Positions 44,936 to 56,410 of a stretch of DNA of 64,000 nt are shown in pieces. This stretch comes from Fragum whitleyi. Its lineage: Eukaryota > Mollusca > Bivalvia > Cardiida > Cardiidae. The stretch is taken from assembly GCA_948146395.1 (NCBI GenBank), contig OX411556.1:5741083-5805082 (forward strand), written 5' to 3'. A program made the translations under genes and the position numbers. A model generated the notes under the pieces. That model saw only the letters and a list, made by a program, of their open reading frames with translations, had not been told where the DNA came from and did not search any database. Positions within the stretch are counted from its first letter, which is position 1; each line of letters starts with the position of its first letter.

Positions 44936-47259
44936 TCATGCTTGGGGATTTAGATGTTTAGTTTTTATTGTTTTAAGGATTATTTTAACAAATTTGCTCA
45001 ATTCTTTTAGTTGGCTTTTGTTTTTTGAGTGAAGTAATTCTTTGAACTTTAATTCATTTGGGAATTGGTAATAGTATTTTTTTATAAAGTGGTGCCTATC
45101 ACTTTTGAAGTGATCACATTTTAATAGGTAGTGATATTCATCAGGAAGGTCGTTTGAAGTACATAAGTTGCAGTGCAGATCCAGCTGGTTAATATTTTCC
45201 CATCTTCCTGTTTCAATGGGTAGGAAGTGATTTCCTGTTCTAAATTTTAGAATTGCTAGACTTTCACTTTTATTCAGCTTTAGCAAAAATTCTTCTAGTT
45301 TGATTTCTTCTTTATATTTGGCATAATTTATACCTTTATTTGATTTTTGCAGATTGGAATTCCATATTTGGTAGTTTTGATCAATTAGAGACTGCTTAAT
45401 ATAGGCCTTTAAATTTTTGTTCTCAATACTATTTTGATATGTCCATAGGTCCATTCTACCCGATTCTGCTAAAATACTTTTCAGAAACCTTATCCATTTA
45501 GATTCAAAATTTGGGAGTTTCAACATAAATTGGTATATTTTGTAACATAGTTTGCTTTGTTTTCCCAATATGAGCCTATTCCAGAAGCCGATTACCCTAG
45601 ACTTAATGTTGATTATGAGGGGATATCTTCCAAATTCAGCATGTAGCATGTAGAGAGGAGTACTTTTTCGCAAGTTGCTTATTTTTCTTAGAAATGAGTT
45701 GTGTATTTGTTCTATAAAATCCAAGTTTTCATATCCCCAAACTTCACAGGCATATGTCAATATGGGAATAATGGTATGGTCAAAAAGTTTTAATGTTAAA
45801 TCAAAGGGGAGATTTAGATTGTTTATTCGTTGATGCAACAAGAACATAGCTTTTTTTGCTTGATTTGCTAGGTGAGTGCGTGCTTGTAAGAAACTCCCTG
45901 ACTTAGAAAAGAAAGTGCCAAGATATTTATATTTTGTTACAGTTTCTTTTTCTTTATTGTCAATAAAAAATTTGTATTTTGAGTGGTTAGAGCTGCCAAA
46001 TATGATTGCTTTTGTTTTTTGAATGTTGATACTTAGTTTCCATTGGTCACAGTAGCTGACAAAGTCATCTAGACATTTTTGCAGTTTTTCATGGTCATCA
46101 GAGATCAGGATTGTGTCATCTGCATACAATAATAGTATGATATCGATAAATTCTTCTAGATTACTGTCTATATTGTTCAATGATATACCAGTGTGACCTT
46201 TTTCTCTGAGGTAATTTTCCATATCATTAATAAATAATGCAAATAAAAGGGGAGATAGGTTTTCACCTTGTCTTACACCACAGTTGCTTGTGAAATAAGT
46301 TGATTTAGTTTTATTTATCAGAATGCATGATTTAATATTAGTGTACATGTTTCTAAGTAGATTAAAAAAGTTCCCTTGGATACCATTTCCCAATAGCTTT
46401 TTCCACAATCCTAAACGCCACACAGAATCAAAAGCAGCAGAAAAATCAATGAATATGCAATATATTTTTTTCTTTAGATGTCGGAGGATTTCAATGATGG
46501 AATTCAGTGTAAATATATGGTCAGTAGTTGAGTAATCTTTTCTAAAACCAGCTTGGTTTTCTAACAAAATGTTGTTCTCTGTTACAAAATTTTTCAAGCG
46601 CTCATTCAATATTGATGTATAAAGCTTGCTTACACAACTTAATAATGTTATTGGCCGGTAATTGTTTGGATCACTTGTGCTCCCTTTATTCTTATAGATA
46701 GGTATTATCAAGCCTTCAGACCAATTAGTTGGGTAAAGTCCAGTTTTCAAGATTGTGTTAAAAAGGGATACATAAAAGGGCACAAGTTTTGTTTTTGTGG
46801 CTTTTATATATTCGTTGATAACACTATCTGGGCCTGATGATTTGTTATTTTTGAGATTTTTTATACATTTAAGAATTTCATTTTCTGTGATTTCTCTGTT
46901 AAGACTATCACAGTTCAAATTTGGAATTTCCACATCACTAAGATCTGCATTTATATTGGTATGATTGCTTTTGTTGTTGATGTCGTAATAATGTTCATAA
47001 ATATCATCAATGTCAGGTGTTGCTCTGTTATCTTTTGTTTGTTTGTTGATTTTATTCAGATAGTTCCAGTAGTCTTTTGGTCTCTTTGATTGCATTTTAC
47101 GTAGCTTGTTTGCATTGGTTATGTTATATTTATTTATTTGTTCATTCATTACTTTTTTATAAAGTTTACAGGAGTTTTGATAAGATGATTTGTTAAGGTC
47201 ATTTGGGTTATTTACATATTTTTTATGGGCTTTGTTCACTATCTTTTTAGCATTTCTAA
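44936..47259 (-). CDS. LINE reverse transcriptase ORF, 5'-truncated
   Basis: A ~774-codon open frame with an apparently intact reverse transcriptase. Fingers motif: NNYRPITLLSCVSKLYTSIL. Palm motif: FIDFSAAFDSVW (first catalytic Asp). Then GVRQGENLSPLLFALFINDM, the catalytic LLYADDTIL, and KTKAIIFG and KYKYLGTFF. The C-terminal region has YACEVWGYENLDFIEQIHN and ends with a Cys/His cluster (CNLC...EYHYLLKCDHF). The endonuclease domain is missing because the insertion is 5'-truncated at ~47259. The apparent start codon and the first residues (MHTSS) come from the flanking CAGTTAAC element, not from the LINE. No internal stop or frameshift suggests recent insertion, but the protein cannot mobilise itself without its endonuclease. 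Clade not assigned. Confidence 0.92.
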
Positions 47260-47574
47260 AAGAACTTGTATGCATATTTTAATAAAGGGAGGTAATACAT
47301 ATGGGAAATTTTGTTCATTCTGAACAAAATTTTCGATAATGGATTACCTCCCATTAAATTCACTCAAATATCGCTCCACACATTCCATTTCATTCCAAAT
47401 TCATTCCAAAATCATTCACCTTGTAAATTTCACGATGTTGTTAACTGTACTACCCGCGAATTATAAAACGCCACTGAAAATTTGCATATATAAGCTCCCT
47501 TAATATTTGGAAGCGTCCGATTGGTTCGTGAAGACGTCAAAGCTATTTATAAAATTTTCACTTTTATTTTATTG

Positions 47575-47756
47575 TAGGGAGGGCATAAATATCGCTAATT
47601 TCGTCCAATTTGGATGAAATTAATTAGCGATATATGATGACAATCCCTTAGATTCCACTCAAAACTCGCTCCACCCACTCGTTCAATTTTATTCGTTTGT
47701 CATTCCAAAATCATTCCTCAAGATTAATGTCAATTTCACGATCATGTTGTTAACTG
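47575..47756 (-). mobile_element. CAGTTAAC-family half copy (F)
   Basis: Counterpart of 33976-34157, with the same truncation and the same CACGATCATGTTGTTAACTG end. It lies only ~130 bp from the full copy ending at 47446, but is older, since it is shared with E. Confidence 0.8.
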
Positions 47757-48324
47757 TACTTTACGCACTCTCCAGATGGTAACATTTCGCTTAACGCGTC
47801 TCATTATTTCCATCTTGGAGTCTTTTATTACTTTCGTCTCCGGAAAGGTATTGAGCTAAATTTAACGGCACCCTGTCTTAATGAGGGTTGATTTATTGAC
47901 AATACGCATTTCATTTGAAATTTATTGCACAAATAACTTCAGAAATCTGGAAAAAGCAGGCATAAATCAAATGGATATTGAATGTATCTTTATTTAGTCA
48001 TTTGCTGTTTTTTACAATTAAAGGTTGTCTTCTCAGGATATACATATATATGTATGTTCTATGTAAACAGAATTTGTCCATTATATGTATATCATTTTAT
48101 GCATACAAAAGTACTAAATTTTATGTATACAAAAGAATTCTATACAAAAGTATTCCATTTTGTGTTTAAAAAACATCTATTTCATGTACAAAGAAGGTAT
48201 TTCTTTTGATGTATTCAAAAGTATTCCACTTTAGGTATACCAATGTATTCCACTGTAAGGAAGGGACAGAGTGTATAGAAATGACACAAAGTTTGTTTTT
48301 GCATTTTATTGAAATTCAATAGGA

Positions 48325-48394
48325 AACCTCAGTTAACACTGTACAAGTTCAATACATCCGAAACGTTGCGGAACTATTATGGGTCCACTACCTT
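48325..48394. mobile_element. Half copy of the GGTAGTGGACCCGT MITE (F)
   Basis: Same arm as 34745-34810 in E. The preceding ~165 bp (48090-48255) is the F version of the TACAAAAGTATTCCATTTTA tandem repeat. Confidence 0.65.
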
Positions 48395-48667
48395 AATGCT
48401 GTTTTGGCGGCCTTAATTCGGTCCCATTGCCCTCTTCATGAAAAATCTCTCTCTAAAAGGTCATAAATGTGGTGAAAGATTATTATCATGTTAAAGCCCA
48501 AATAATAATTTAAATGGGCTTCTTACTGGATTTGATAATTGATCATTGTTAAAACAAAAGTTTAACACACAAAAATCAATACTATTGATGATTTTAAAGT
48601 AATATGAAAATTCCTTTATCAGTGGATTTTATCTTTTCAGGAAGGATCCTCAACAATTTTCCAAAAC

Positions 48668-49088
48668 TCAATGCAATAGGGAATCCTTATGGAGTAATAT
48701 GGGCGCAGACATAAAAGTGCTTCGCTTTTCCATAAGTATTATGAAGTCTAAAATATCAGCGTTACCACGAAAAAGGACGTTGAGTAAAACAAAATAAACT
48801 AACGACAAAACAAGGCTTATAATAAAACGCAGAGTTTGACTGAGTTTTGCTTTTAAAATATGATATGCCAAAAAAGATCTTCATAGATGACGGGAAAACA
48901 TTAATAAAGAAATTTGAGCCTGTGCGTGACATTTCAAACAATTTGAAATTTTCGTCAAAAAATAATGAGTAGCGTAGAAAGCTACATACTGTAAAAATTA
49001 AGTAACCTGATGGTCTACAGATACTTTGAGACTTTATCATTTTACTAAACGCAATGTTAAAAACTATGGACAGACTGTGTTGATACAC
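48668..49088 (-). pseudogene. F copy of the unrecognised hydrophobic ORF
   Basis: Two overlapping frames. SRTGSNFFINVFPSSMKIF lies in 48762-49088 and MAYHILKAKLSQTLRFIISL in 48668-48871. A one-base insertion in an A run at ~48868-48873 separates them; copy E keeps MNIFMAYHILKAKLS in one frame. The E copy lacks most of the upstream part. No known domain recognised. Confidence 0.35.
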
Positions 49089-49399
49089 AAACTGGCCAGA
49101 GTCTTTGCTTTGTGCATTTTTGAAATTGTTGGAAATCTCACGTACAGGCTCAATTTTGTTTCGTCAGGCGTTTTAACCTAAATAAAACCAGGGGCCTAAA
49201 AAGTGACAAAGAATTACTACATTTACTTCAGAGGCAATTTCAATTTTCAAGCCTAGTTTACTTTTGACTAATAGGGCCCGTGCGACGCCCGTTTAATCAC
49301 CGTAATCTGAAATCATGCCGGTGATGCCTGTGTAGCTTAATAAGATACATTGGCGACCATCGAGCGTTTTACGGGTGTCGCAAACCCTTGGGTTTGGTA

Positions 49400-49844
49400 C
49401 ATTCGGAACACCACTCGGCCAATCTCACGATCAACCTCGGATGTACATAGACGGACTATTTTTTTAAAATACGGGAAAATGTTGGAAAAACTCGATGACG
49501 TCAATTTAAATGGCGTTAGTCCTCGAAACTGTGAGAGAAAACATTCGACGTCGTCAACGCTACTCGTTTAAGTCACTGACGTGAAACTATCGTATCCTTA
49601 TGTAAATATCTTTAGGTTCTTAAATAAAGGCTGAAAAATCTTAATTTTTGAGGATGATTCGTCATTCTCAAAAATTAATATTTTTCAGTCGTTATTTACA
49701 GTAAAAGATATAAATCTACAGTGCTAGTTTTTCTTACACTGTTTCAGCCTAACAAAATGCACGATTTTGTTACATACCCATCCGCCTTACATACATCCGA
49801 GGTATGTTGCAGTTTACGAAGATGGCCGAGTGATGTTCCGAATG
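49400..49844. mobile_element. CATTCGG-family TIR element, copy 1
   Basis: Inverted ends read CATTCGGAACACCACTCGGC on the left and CATTCGGAACATCACTCGGC inward from the right. Second-tier inverted blocks (CCTCGGATGTACATAG / CTTACATACATCCGAGG) follow inside. A 24-bp stem hairpin (AAAAATCTTAATTTTTGAG / CTCAAAAATTAATATTTTT) sits at 49629-49693. Copy E has only a short related remnant here, so E may have lost it by deletion. Confidence 0.8.
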
Positions 49845-50657
49845 ACGTCGTATGGGTATCATACAGTCGCTGAGGGTACGAAGCACGGTCACCGTGAGAT
49901 GTTATGCCTCTACATCTTTACCGCACTATTCTACGGACCCACTGCGGTCATCCTATGGATATGGTACGGCCAACATGCTATCTACAGCTTGTAGATCTAG
50001 CTGCTTGACCGCTCGGGCTCCGTGCGGTTGTTGCAATATACTTAACGATTTTGACAGTTTTATGCAAAACCTTACCTAAATCGTAGGGTTTTGTTATGCG
50101 CCGTAGAAATAAGAACCGTACGATGTTAATAATTTTCAGAATTATGTTAGTATATTATGACAGGCTGCAATATCGTTCGGCAAATGTAAACCAGGTATTA
50201 GGTTTAATTTATTTCTTTTCTTAACTTGTTCTCCACAAGACAACTACTCATTCTTAAGATGTTGCGACAAAAGAATCCTATACATTCGTCGGTGATTTTA
50301 AGGTAGGAAAATTATCGCCACCATCAGCCTTTGTGTATTTCCGGCAATTACTGCCCACCTCCGTTTGATAAACTACATGTATTTTCTAAAATTATATACT
50401 ATTTTCTAAAATTAACTGTTTTCTGGACTTGATCCCGAGAAGACTGTTCATTGACTGCGCAATCTCCAATTTCAGACTTGGCGCATATCCGGTAATTACT
50501 GCCATCCTAGGTTTAATTAACTTTTTTTTCTAAACTTGACCCCGCGAGAAGACTGTTCATTTCAAAGATAGCGTTTAAGCGTCTTTTTACATACGCAAAC
50601 TATCTCCAATATCAGACTATATAAGTATGTCAGGCAATTAATGCGGGCGGTGTGTTA

Positions 50658-51050
50658 CATTTAACAACATCGTGAAATTGAAATTAATCTCGATCGAATC
50701 CATTCAAAATCACTCGCGCGGCGCTCCAATCATTAATTCCAAACACTCATTCAAACAATTCAAAAACGCTCCAAACTCGCTGAAAATGTTATAACCAACA
50801 ACTTCATTCAAAGTGAACTCGCTACTACACTGACATAATTGGAATTTTTAGCGTCTGGTAGGTTCTTGAAGAAATTGAAAGATATGTGTAGAACTTGTAT
50901 GCATATTCTATAAAAGGGGGTCAATTATTATCTCTTATTTGGATCATCATGAACACAATTAGCAATATTGGATTACCTCTCTTTAGTTTCACTCAAAACT
51001 TAATTATCCAACTCATTCAATTTCATTCCAAAATGATTCCAATATCACTT
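50658..51050 (-). mobile_element. CAGTTAAC-family copy, truncated
   Basis: Starts CATTTAACAACATCGTGA after TA. It keeps the arm and the hairpin zone (AAAGGGGGTCAATTATTATC ... GGATTACCTCTCTTTAG), then stops at AATATCACTT, where a LINE tail begins. Confidence 0.8.
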
Positions 51051-51118
51051 GAATATAAATACAACTCAACTCAACTTAACTCAGTTTTATTCAGCCATTC
51101 ACATAGATAATATGCATG
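51051..51118 (-). mobile_element. LINE-type 3' tail fragment
   Basis: On the plus strand, ACAACTCAACTCAACTTAAC then TCAGTTTTATTCAGCC. Reversed, this is a TTTATT/AATAAAA signal followed by (GAGTT)n, resembling the tails at 42463, 56163 and 60593 but with a different repeat unit. Confidence 0.5.
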
Positions 51119-51119
51119 G

Positions 51120-51395
51120 AAATGTGCATAAAGGATAACAAAAACAAGATGTTCTATGAATAAATTCCTATTTTCGCATGAATAGACCCAAACAATTTCA
51201 ATTTTATCAGCGAAATCGCGATTTTTGCTAGCTTTATTCATTCTGAATGTAGTTGTCGATCGTATTTTTTCAGTCAGTTAGGAGCGTTTTTGAATGGTTT
51301 GAGTGGGTGTTTGGAATCAATGAATCGAGAGCTGAGTTGGTGAATTAGAATAGTTTTAATTGAGATGAATGTCAATTTTAAGAAGTTTTTAACTG
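51120..51395 (+). mobile_element. CAGTTAAC-family right arm
   Basis: TGTGCATAAAGGATAAC ... AGCGAAATCGCGATTTTTGC ... AGGAGCGTTTTTGAATGG ... TTTTTAACTG before TA (51396-51397). The left arm and hairpin are absent. Confidence 0.75.
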
Positions 51396-51403
51396 TATTC
51401 GTT

Positions 51404-51754
51404 GTATTCAAAACACTCACCCCAATCGTTCAAAAACGGACTGTTTTTTTTTTTTTTCTAAAATGGGATCGTTTAAAATGATTCACAGCTTCCTTCAAAT
51501 TGACTGTACAATATATATATATATTTTTTTTAAAATTAAAATATGATTTTGACTTATCCGATTTGTCTATCTATTTATAGAGAAGTAAGTATATTTTACC
51601 TAACTGGAGGTAACAAATATCGCCATCTTTGCCAATTTTGTGCCGTTGAACGAAATTTGATTACGCTCAAAACTCTCTCATGCAACTCACTCAATTTCAT
51701 TTCGAAATCATTCCAAGATCCTTCACCTTGTCAATTTGATAGCGTTGTTAACTG
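51404..51754 (-). mobile_element. CAGTTAAC-family copy, diverged
   Basis: Left arm remnants ATTCAAAACACTCACCCC and CAAAAACGGAC, a diverged hairpin (ACTGGAGGTAACAAATATCG), and the right end ATAGCGTTGTTAACTG before TA. Confidence 0.7.
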
Positions 51755-51980
51755 TACGAATATCTCAATCACATGCTCGTTTCACAATATTGTTGAAATA
51801 GTGCGACTTCTTGCCAAAGCTAAAGTGTGAAAAGGTATGCTACAAATCAGAAAAAAACGCAAGGCCGGGCTGCAGTTAAACTCAGTATTTCAAGCTCTGT
51901 CAGTTTCGTTTGCGATATATCGCAACCGGTGATATGTTTGTATAACAAAAAGGGAACCAAAAAGTGTGCTAAGGCATAAG

Positions 51981-52368
51981 CATTCGGAGTATCACTCGGC
52001 CATTTCCGTAAACTGCAACAGACATCGGATGTATATAAGGCGGATGGGTATGTTACAAAATTGTGTATTTTGTTAGGCGGATACAGTGTAAGAAAAACTA
52101 GCACGGAAACAAAATGCGCTATCTCTAGCTTTATAAAAACGGCCGAAAATCCTAATTTTAGAGAATGATTCGCCTTGACGAATTAATCTAAAAAAATAAG
52201 ATTTCTCTTTTTGGCGACGTCGAATAATTTCAATGAAAATTTCGAGGGCTAACGCAATTTTAACAGACGTCATCGATTTTTTCGAAGGTTTTCCCGTCGT
52301 TTTTAAAAATAGTCTGTCTATGTACATCCGAGGTTGATCATGAGATTGGCTGAGTGTTGTTCCGAATG
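51981..52368. mobile_element. CATTCGG-family TIR element, copy 2 (inverted)
   Basis: Reverse complement of 49400-49844. Ends CATTCGGAGTATCACTCGGC and (inward from the right) CATTCGGAACAACACTCAGC. AAG on both sides (51978-51980 and 52369-52371) is a possible 3-bp TSD. The minus ORF 52073-52543 crosses it but shows no domain. Confidence 0.8.
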
Positions 52369-52499
52369 AAGGCTGATAGGAATACAAAAGATCAAGTTTA
52401 CAATAACCCATACGTTCTGTGAACAGTATACATTGATTATCAATATTGATTATGAAACCGTCCAATCGGATCAGATTTTCAACATCACGTGTGTATTGA

Positions 52500-52694
52500 T
52501 TGATTGATTGATTGATTAATTGGGGGTTTGACGGTTTCAACAATCTATCAAGCTTCTATCCCACATGGGTTTACGATTATTCACCAATTGGTTGGAGAAA
52601 ATAGTCGGAAAGAATGGCTGCCACCGTCGGGTCTTGAACCCGAGACTTTTTGAAATATATTCCGACGCGCTATGACTGCGCTACGAAGGCGGTA
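52500..52694 (-). mobile_element. tRNA-derived SINE, internally deleted
   Basis: On the minus strand: A box TAGCGCAGTCATAGCGCG, B box GGGTTCAAGACCC, body GGGATAGAAGCTTGATAG, and an (AATC)n tail. Related to 8047-8338 but lacking the middle ~70 bp of the body. Confidence 0.75.
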
Positions 52695-52745
52695 TTTTGT
52701 GTATAAAGCAAGAGGCTTAAAGAATGTTAAGTCGTTGCTTTATAA

Positions 52746-53003
52746 TGACCGGTCACGCGAAAAGGGACCGCCCGGTAAATCCGTAAAATAGATATTTCTA
52801 AAATAGGTTGCTTCTAGAACAGGCCAAACAGAGGTCGCATTTTGAAATTCTTTCACAGGAAGGTAGATTGATTATTTTAGATTCAGAAAATTAGTAAAGT
52901 GCGTACAGTGTCGACCCAAGTCAGCCTGCGCAGTCCACGCAGTCTGACTAGGGTCGACACTTTACGCACTACCGAGATGGTCCGTTTAAGCGTGACGGGT
53001 CAC
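52746..53003. mobile_element. TGACCGGTCA-family MITE with nested hairpin
   Basis: Ends TGACCGGTCACGCGAAAAGG and the matching CGTGACGGGTCA on the right. A small copy is at 60921-61014. The interior contains the 52901-52966 hairpin, which looks like an independent insertion. Confidence 0.75.
52901..52966. repeat. GTGTCGACCC hairpin (bivalve-type repeat)
   Basis: GCGTACAGTGTCGACCC...AGTCAG pairs with CTGACT...GGGTCGACACTTTACGC around a GCGCAGTCCACGC loop. I recall a GTGTCGTCCC...GGGACGACACTTT version of this hairpin as abundant in bivalve genomes. Confidence 0.65.
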
Positions 53004-53100
53004 ATTTATTAATAGATCGCTACTGTTAATCTTAAATTCGAATGACCAATCAAAACCAGAGTTTGACACTAATAACTTTTGCCATCAGCCTGAAGGACCG

Positions 53101-53364
53101 GAGGTGCGTTTCTTTAATTAAGATTCTTAAGAATCTCATTAAGGTTTTTAAGATGTAGCGTTTTTTAGATTAAGATTTTTAAGCGGCTTAATAAGAATCT
53201 TAATATATCTTATTTAGGAAACGAAGATGGTTTTGCAATGGCCTAAAACGAGTAGCCTTGACGACGTCGAATGTTTTCACTCAAAATGTTGAAAATCGTT
53301 TCTTTTGACGTCTTAATAATCTTATTTAGCGGAAATGTTCATCTAAATGTAAGAAACGCACCTC
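53101..53364. mobile_element. 264-bp TIR element (GAGGTGCGTTTCTT)
   Basis: Perfect 14-bp inverted ends GAGGTGCGTTTCTT / AAGAAACGCACCTC. The interior is built of TTAAGATTCTTAAGAAT-like steps with further inverted symmetry. Non-coding, no obvious TSD. Confidence 0.65.
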
Positions 53365-53458
53365 TGTTAGCCAAAAATATTTCAGGTCCTTCATGATAAC
53401 AACGGGTCCTGCATGAAAAACATGTTTGATTTTTAGCAATTTCGGGGATAAATTGCTA

Positions 53459-53526
53459 GGAAAACATTGTTGGAAAATAAGAAATTGCTATGACAAGCAA
53501 TTTCTTCTTTTTCTACAATGTTTTCC
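53459..53526. repeat. 68-bp hairpin
   Basis: GGAAAACATTGTTGGAAAAT...AAGAAATTGCT pairs with AGCAATTTCTTC...CTACAATGTTTTCC around ATGACA. The stem sequence matches the block duplicated at 44009-44165. Confidence 0.8.
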
Positions 53527-54551
53527 ATTTGGAAATGCAAAGTTTAGAATCGGAGAGGCATTTCTTTTATAAAACACAACAGATTGAAATACTAATTACT
53601 GTCATTTACTACAGGCCTAAAGGACCTGCAGCATGGTTACATCTACCAGTCCTCCCTAGAATCCACGGACCCAAGGATTGGTGCTAGTGTCGATCCCTGA
53701 TAACATTTATTTACTATGGTATGACTATTGAACACGGACATTTTCACCATTCTTTCGTAAAATTGTTGACTTAAATGGCGTAAATTTAGCTTTTTTGCTG
53801 TTCTATTTCGTGTCCGTGTTCATTTATTTTGCAGAAAAATATACTATCTTTAATATCTAGAGATGTCCTGTGCCCGGGGTCAATAGGCGAGTGTTCAAAG
53901 CGGGGTATAATTTGCGAACAGTTTGCACCGTTTTGTCATCCTGAACGAATGGCAGATAGCTCTTTTTGTCAAAGCTTTGCGTACAAAATGTATGGGAGAA
54001 TCCTTTGTGTTCTCAATTACATGTACTAAAGTATTTTCCGAGTTCCTTTCTATTCGTACATAATTACTTAGTTTGGTTGTAAACTATTAGAGGCTTTCGA
54101 TTCAGTATTATTTCTAAGTCACGAAGGAAATTAGCCTTGTGCCAAGGATAATTATTTTTCATTACTTTTAGAGTAAATGACCAATTACACCCCGCCATGC
54201 ATATAATTACCTTTCCTTTTTAGTTGAACTATTGCTCTCAAGAATGGGTTACTTTCATCCCTGTTTTATAAGAAGGAGACGTTACAGAAACGTGCTTTGG
54301 TGAAGGGTTTATTTTTGGATCGAGATTAAGTAAGACCTCCTTGACGCATGCAGATCTAGAATGGAGAAAAGGCGCGACCCCGCAGTTGAATCTAAGAACA
54401 TACATGTGAATGATCAACAACTAAAGAGCACCAAAAGAACCAAAGAGCCCTTCACCAAAGCAATCCTCCGAAAGCCACTAAATCTATTAACGTTCACCTC
54501 ATTTTTGTGAAACTTTTGTCGTAGTCACTTAAGGAAGCCAAAATAGGTTTA

Positions 54552-54707
54552 AGGTGGTGGATCCTTAATAGTTCCGAAATATTTCGGAACTCATGATTTT
54601 TCACATTGTTGACCGAAGATTTTTTAATGAAATCATTAGAAACCTTGGTTGGCACTGTTAAACTCATTACTTCCGAAAGGATTCGAAACTATAACGGGTC
54701 CACTACC
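54552..54707. mobile_element. GGTAGTGGACCCGT-family MITE
   Basis: Left AGGTGGTGGATCCTTAATAG and right ATAACGGGTCCACTACC are inverted. The inner GTTCCGAAATATTTCGGAAC is itself palindromic, and the second arm carries CTTCCGAAAGGATTCG. Same family as 5948-6101 and 41662-41820. Confidence 0.75.
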
Positions 54708-54959
54708 ATTTGGGGGCCAAACTTGGCTAAAAAGGTGGAGGGTATTATTTCTGTAGTTTTCGTTACTCAAACAAGTGGTGTTGGAACTCAATAGAATCGT
54801 TTCATTGACACAACTATCAGAAGTTTTAAAATCACAGGATTTAATGCAAATAATGTAATGATTTTTTATTATGAATCAAATTATTTTTCTAATTTGTCTT
54901 AAAAGAGTATAAAGCGACATGTACGATTGCTCTGTTGTTGTTGGATTTTGTTGTTGTTG

Positions 54960-55147
54960 TTGATTTTAAGTGTATTGTTTGTTTTTTGTCCAATTTGGAC
55001 GAAATATGCCATATTGTTTTTCCTCCCTTGAATTAAACTTATTTGCCTCCCTTGAATTACGATTACAGCTAACTTATCATACTCATTCAGCATCATTCCA
55101 AATTTATTCCAAAATCATTCAATTTGTCAGTTTCACGATATAACCGT
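54960..55147 (-). mobile_element. CAGTTAAC-family partial copy, diverged
   Basis: TTGTCCAATTTGGACGAAAT hairpin centre, a duplicated TTTGCCTCCCTTGAATTA segment, CATTCCAAAATC steps and an eroded TTTCACGATATAACCG end. Confidence 0.65.
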
Positions 55148-56162
55148 ACCTCGAGTCCTCATTTATGCATGTTTTAGTGTTCCATATAAAAAGGCGATTG
55201 TGTTGTTGGCTGGGCCCTATGCAAATAACAATATTAAAAAAAAAAACACTCTAGGATACGCTTATAGATCTACTTGGAACCAGCTATGAAGCATATGTAA
55301 GATACATGTGAGAGTGGCAAAGTAAACGAAATCTTATACAACTACTGCGTGCAGAGCATCGCAGGATACAGTTCAATCTTCGGTCCTGAACGCACTTTGT
55401 TGTATAATTGTTTACTGATACACCCACGAAATGGTTAACGTTAATTTATATTTTCTTTTGTAAACCTGGTTTGAAGCCTGATATTTTCAAACCTTGTTGT
55501 TGCTTACAAAGGTTAAAAAGTCAGCAGACAGAAAAGATCAAGATCAGCTTTTCATCCTAAACAAACATACAGTCTGATCTAAGCCTATACTTCCTTTTTC
55601 GTACTTTTAATTATTGCGGGATAGAATGAAGTCCGCCTTATTGACATAGCTTTTCAGCAAAGAAGTTAAACCTAGCAGCAAATGGTTATATAACTAAGTA
55701 GACTTTTAAATAGTTTCGTCCCGTTCCTGAAATAAGGATTTGTAGGTGTCGGGTTGACTTAAGTAAATCGCCCTTACTGGTGAATGATACTATGATCCCG
55801 TAGGAAATAGTTAGTTGCTATTTGTGTAAGGTTTATGTATAATAAAGTAAGCGAGTCTTAGAAAAAAACGACTAAATCTATTTAAGTAATTTTTTATGAC
55901 GTAATCTTATTTGAAATAACGTTACATAAAGTTAAAACAATTTAATATATTATACATATCACATGCCTTATTTTTCAGTCACAACTATAAAAAAAAGAAA
56001 ATTAGTAGGCTACCTCATAGAAACTATACTCGTACATATTCCTTATCAAATGCTTTTATACTAAAATGGGCAGACATCGATGGACACTGGTGAATTTCAG
56101 CGAAAACATAAGAACGGTGTGCGTTAATTGAAAATTTCATATCATTTCCAACTGTAGTAAAA
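55148..56162. other. No gene recognised
   Basis: AT-rich sequence. A weak GATCAG/CTGATC hairpin lies at ~55536-55590 (compare 43366-43541). Confidence 0.5.
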
Positions 56163-56250
56163 GAACAGAACAGAACAGAACAGAAGTTTTATTTATAGAC
56201 AAGTACAAACAAGTACATAGCCATACAAACAAATACAAAAAGTAAAAGAG
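56163..56250 (-). mobile_element. LINE-type 3' tail fragment, (TTCTG)n
   Basis: On the plus strand AGAACAGAACAGAACAGAAG followed by TTTTATTTATAGAC. Reversed, this is AATAAAA then (TTCTG)n. It resembles the forward-oriented tail at 60593-60609. Confidence 0.55.
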
Positions 56251-56410
56251 TATCAGTAGATTTCAGCTAATTTGAATAGACACTTCTTAGTGTAATATCA
56301 TGGGTTTTCTTCACACATAGTCAACGTTGTTATCCAATTTCATTAAAATCATATCGACGAAACCATTACGCTACCTCTCCCCTCCACAGACAGTGGTGGG
56401 TAATATGGTG

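Larger units (their letters stand above)
42220..47446 (-). mobile_element. CAGTTAAC-family copy carrying a LINE
   Basis: Ends CAGTTAGTAACTTCGTGAAA (42220) and CACGATGTTGTTAACTG (47446), each bordered by TA. Copy E has the empty site with a single TA (33849-33850). This is a clean demonstration of the 2-bp TA duplication, and so of Tc1/mariner-type integration. The arms (42220-42462 and ~47259-47446) add up to ~430 bp, the family length, separated by a LINE insertion. Confidence 0.93.

Noticed and set aside
52073..52543. 156-codon minus-strand ORF
   Set aside because: Crosses the end of a CATTCGG element and a SINE tail; no motif, and not maintained in the other element copy.
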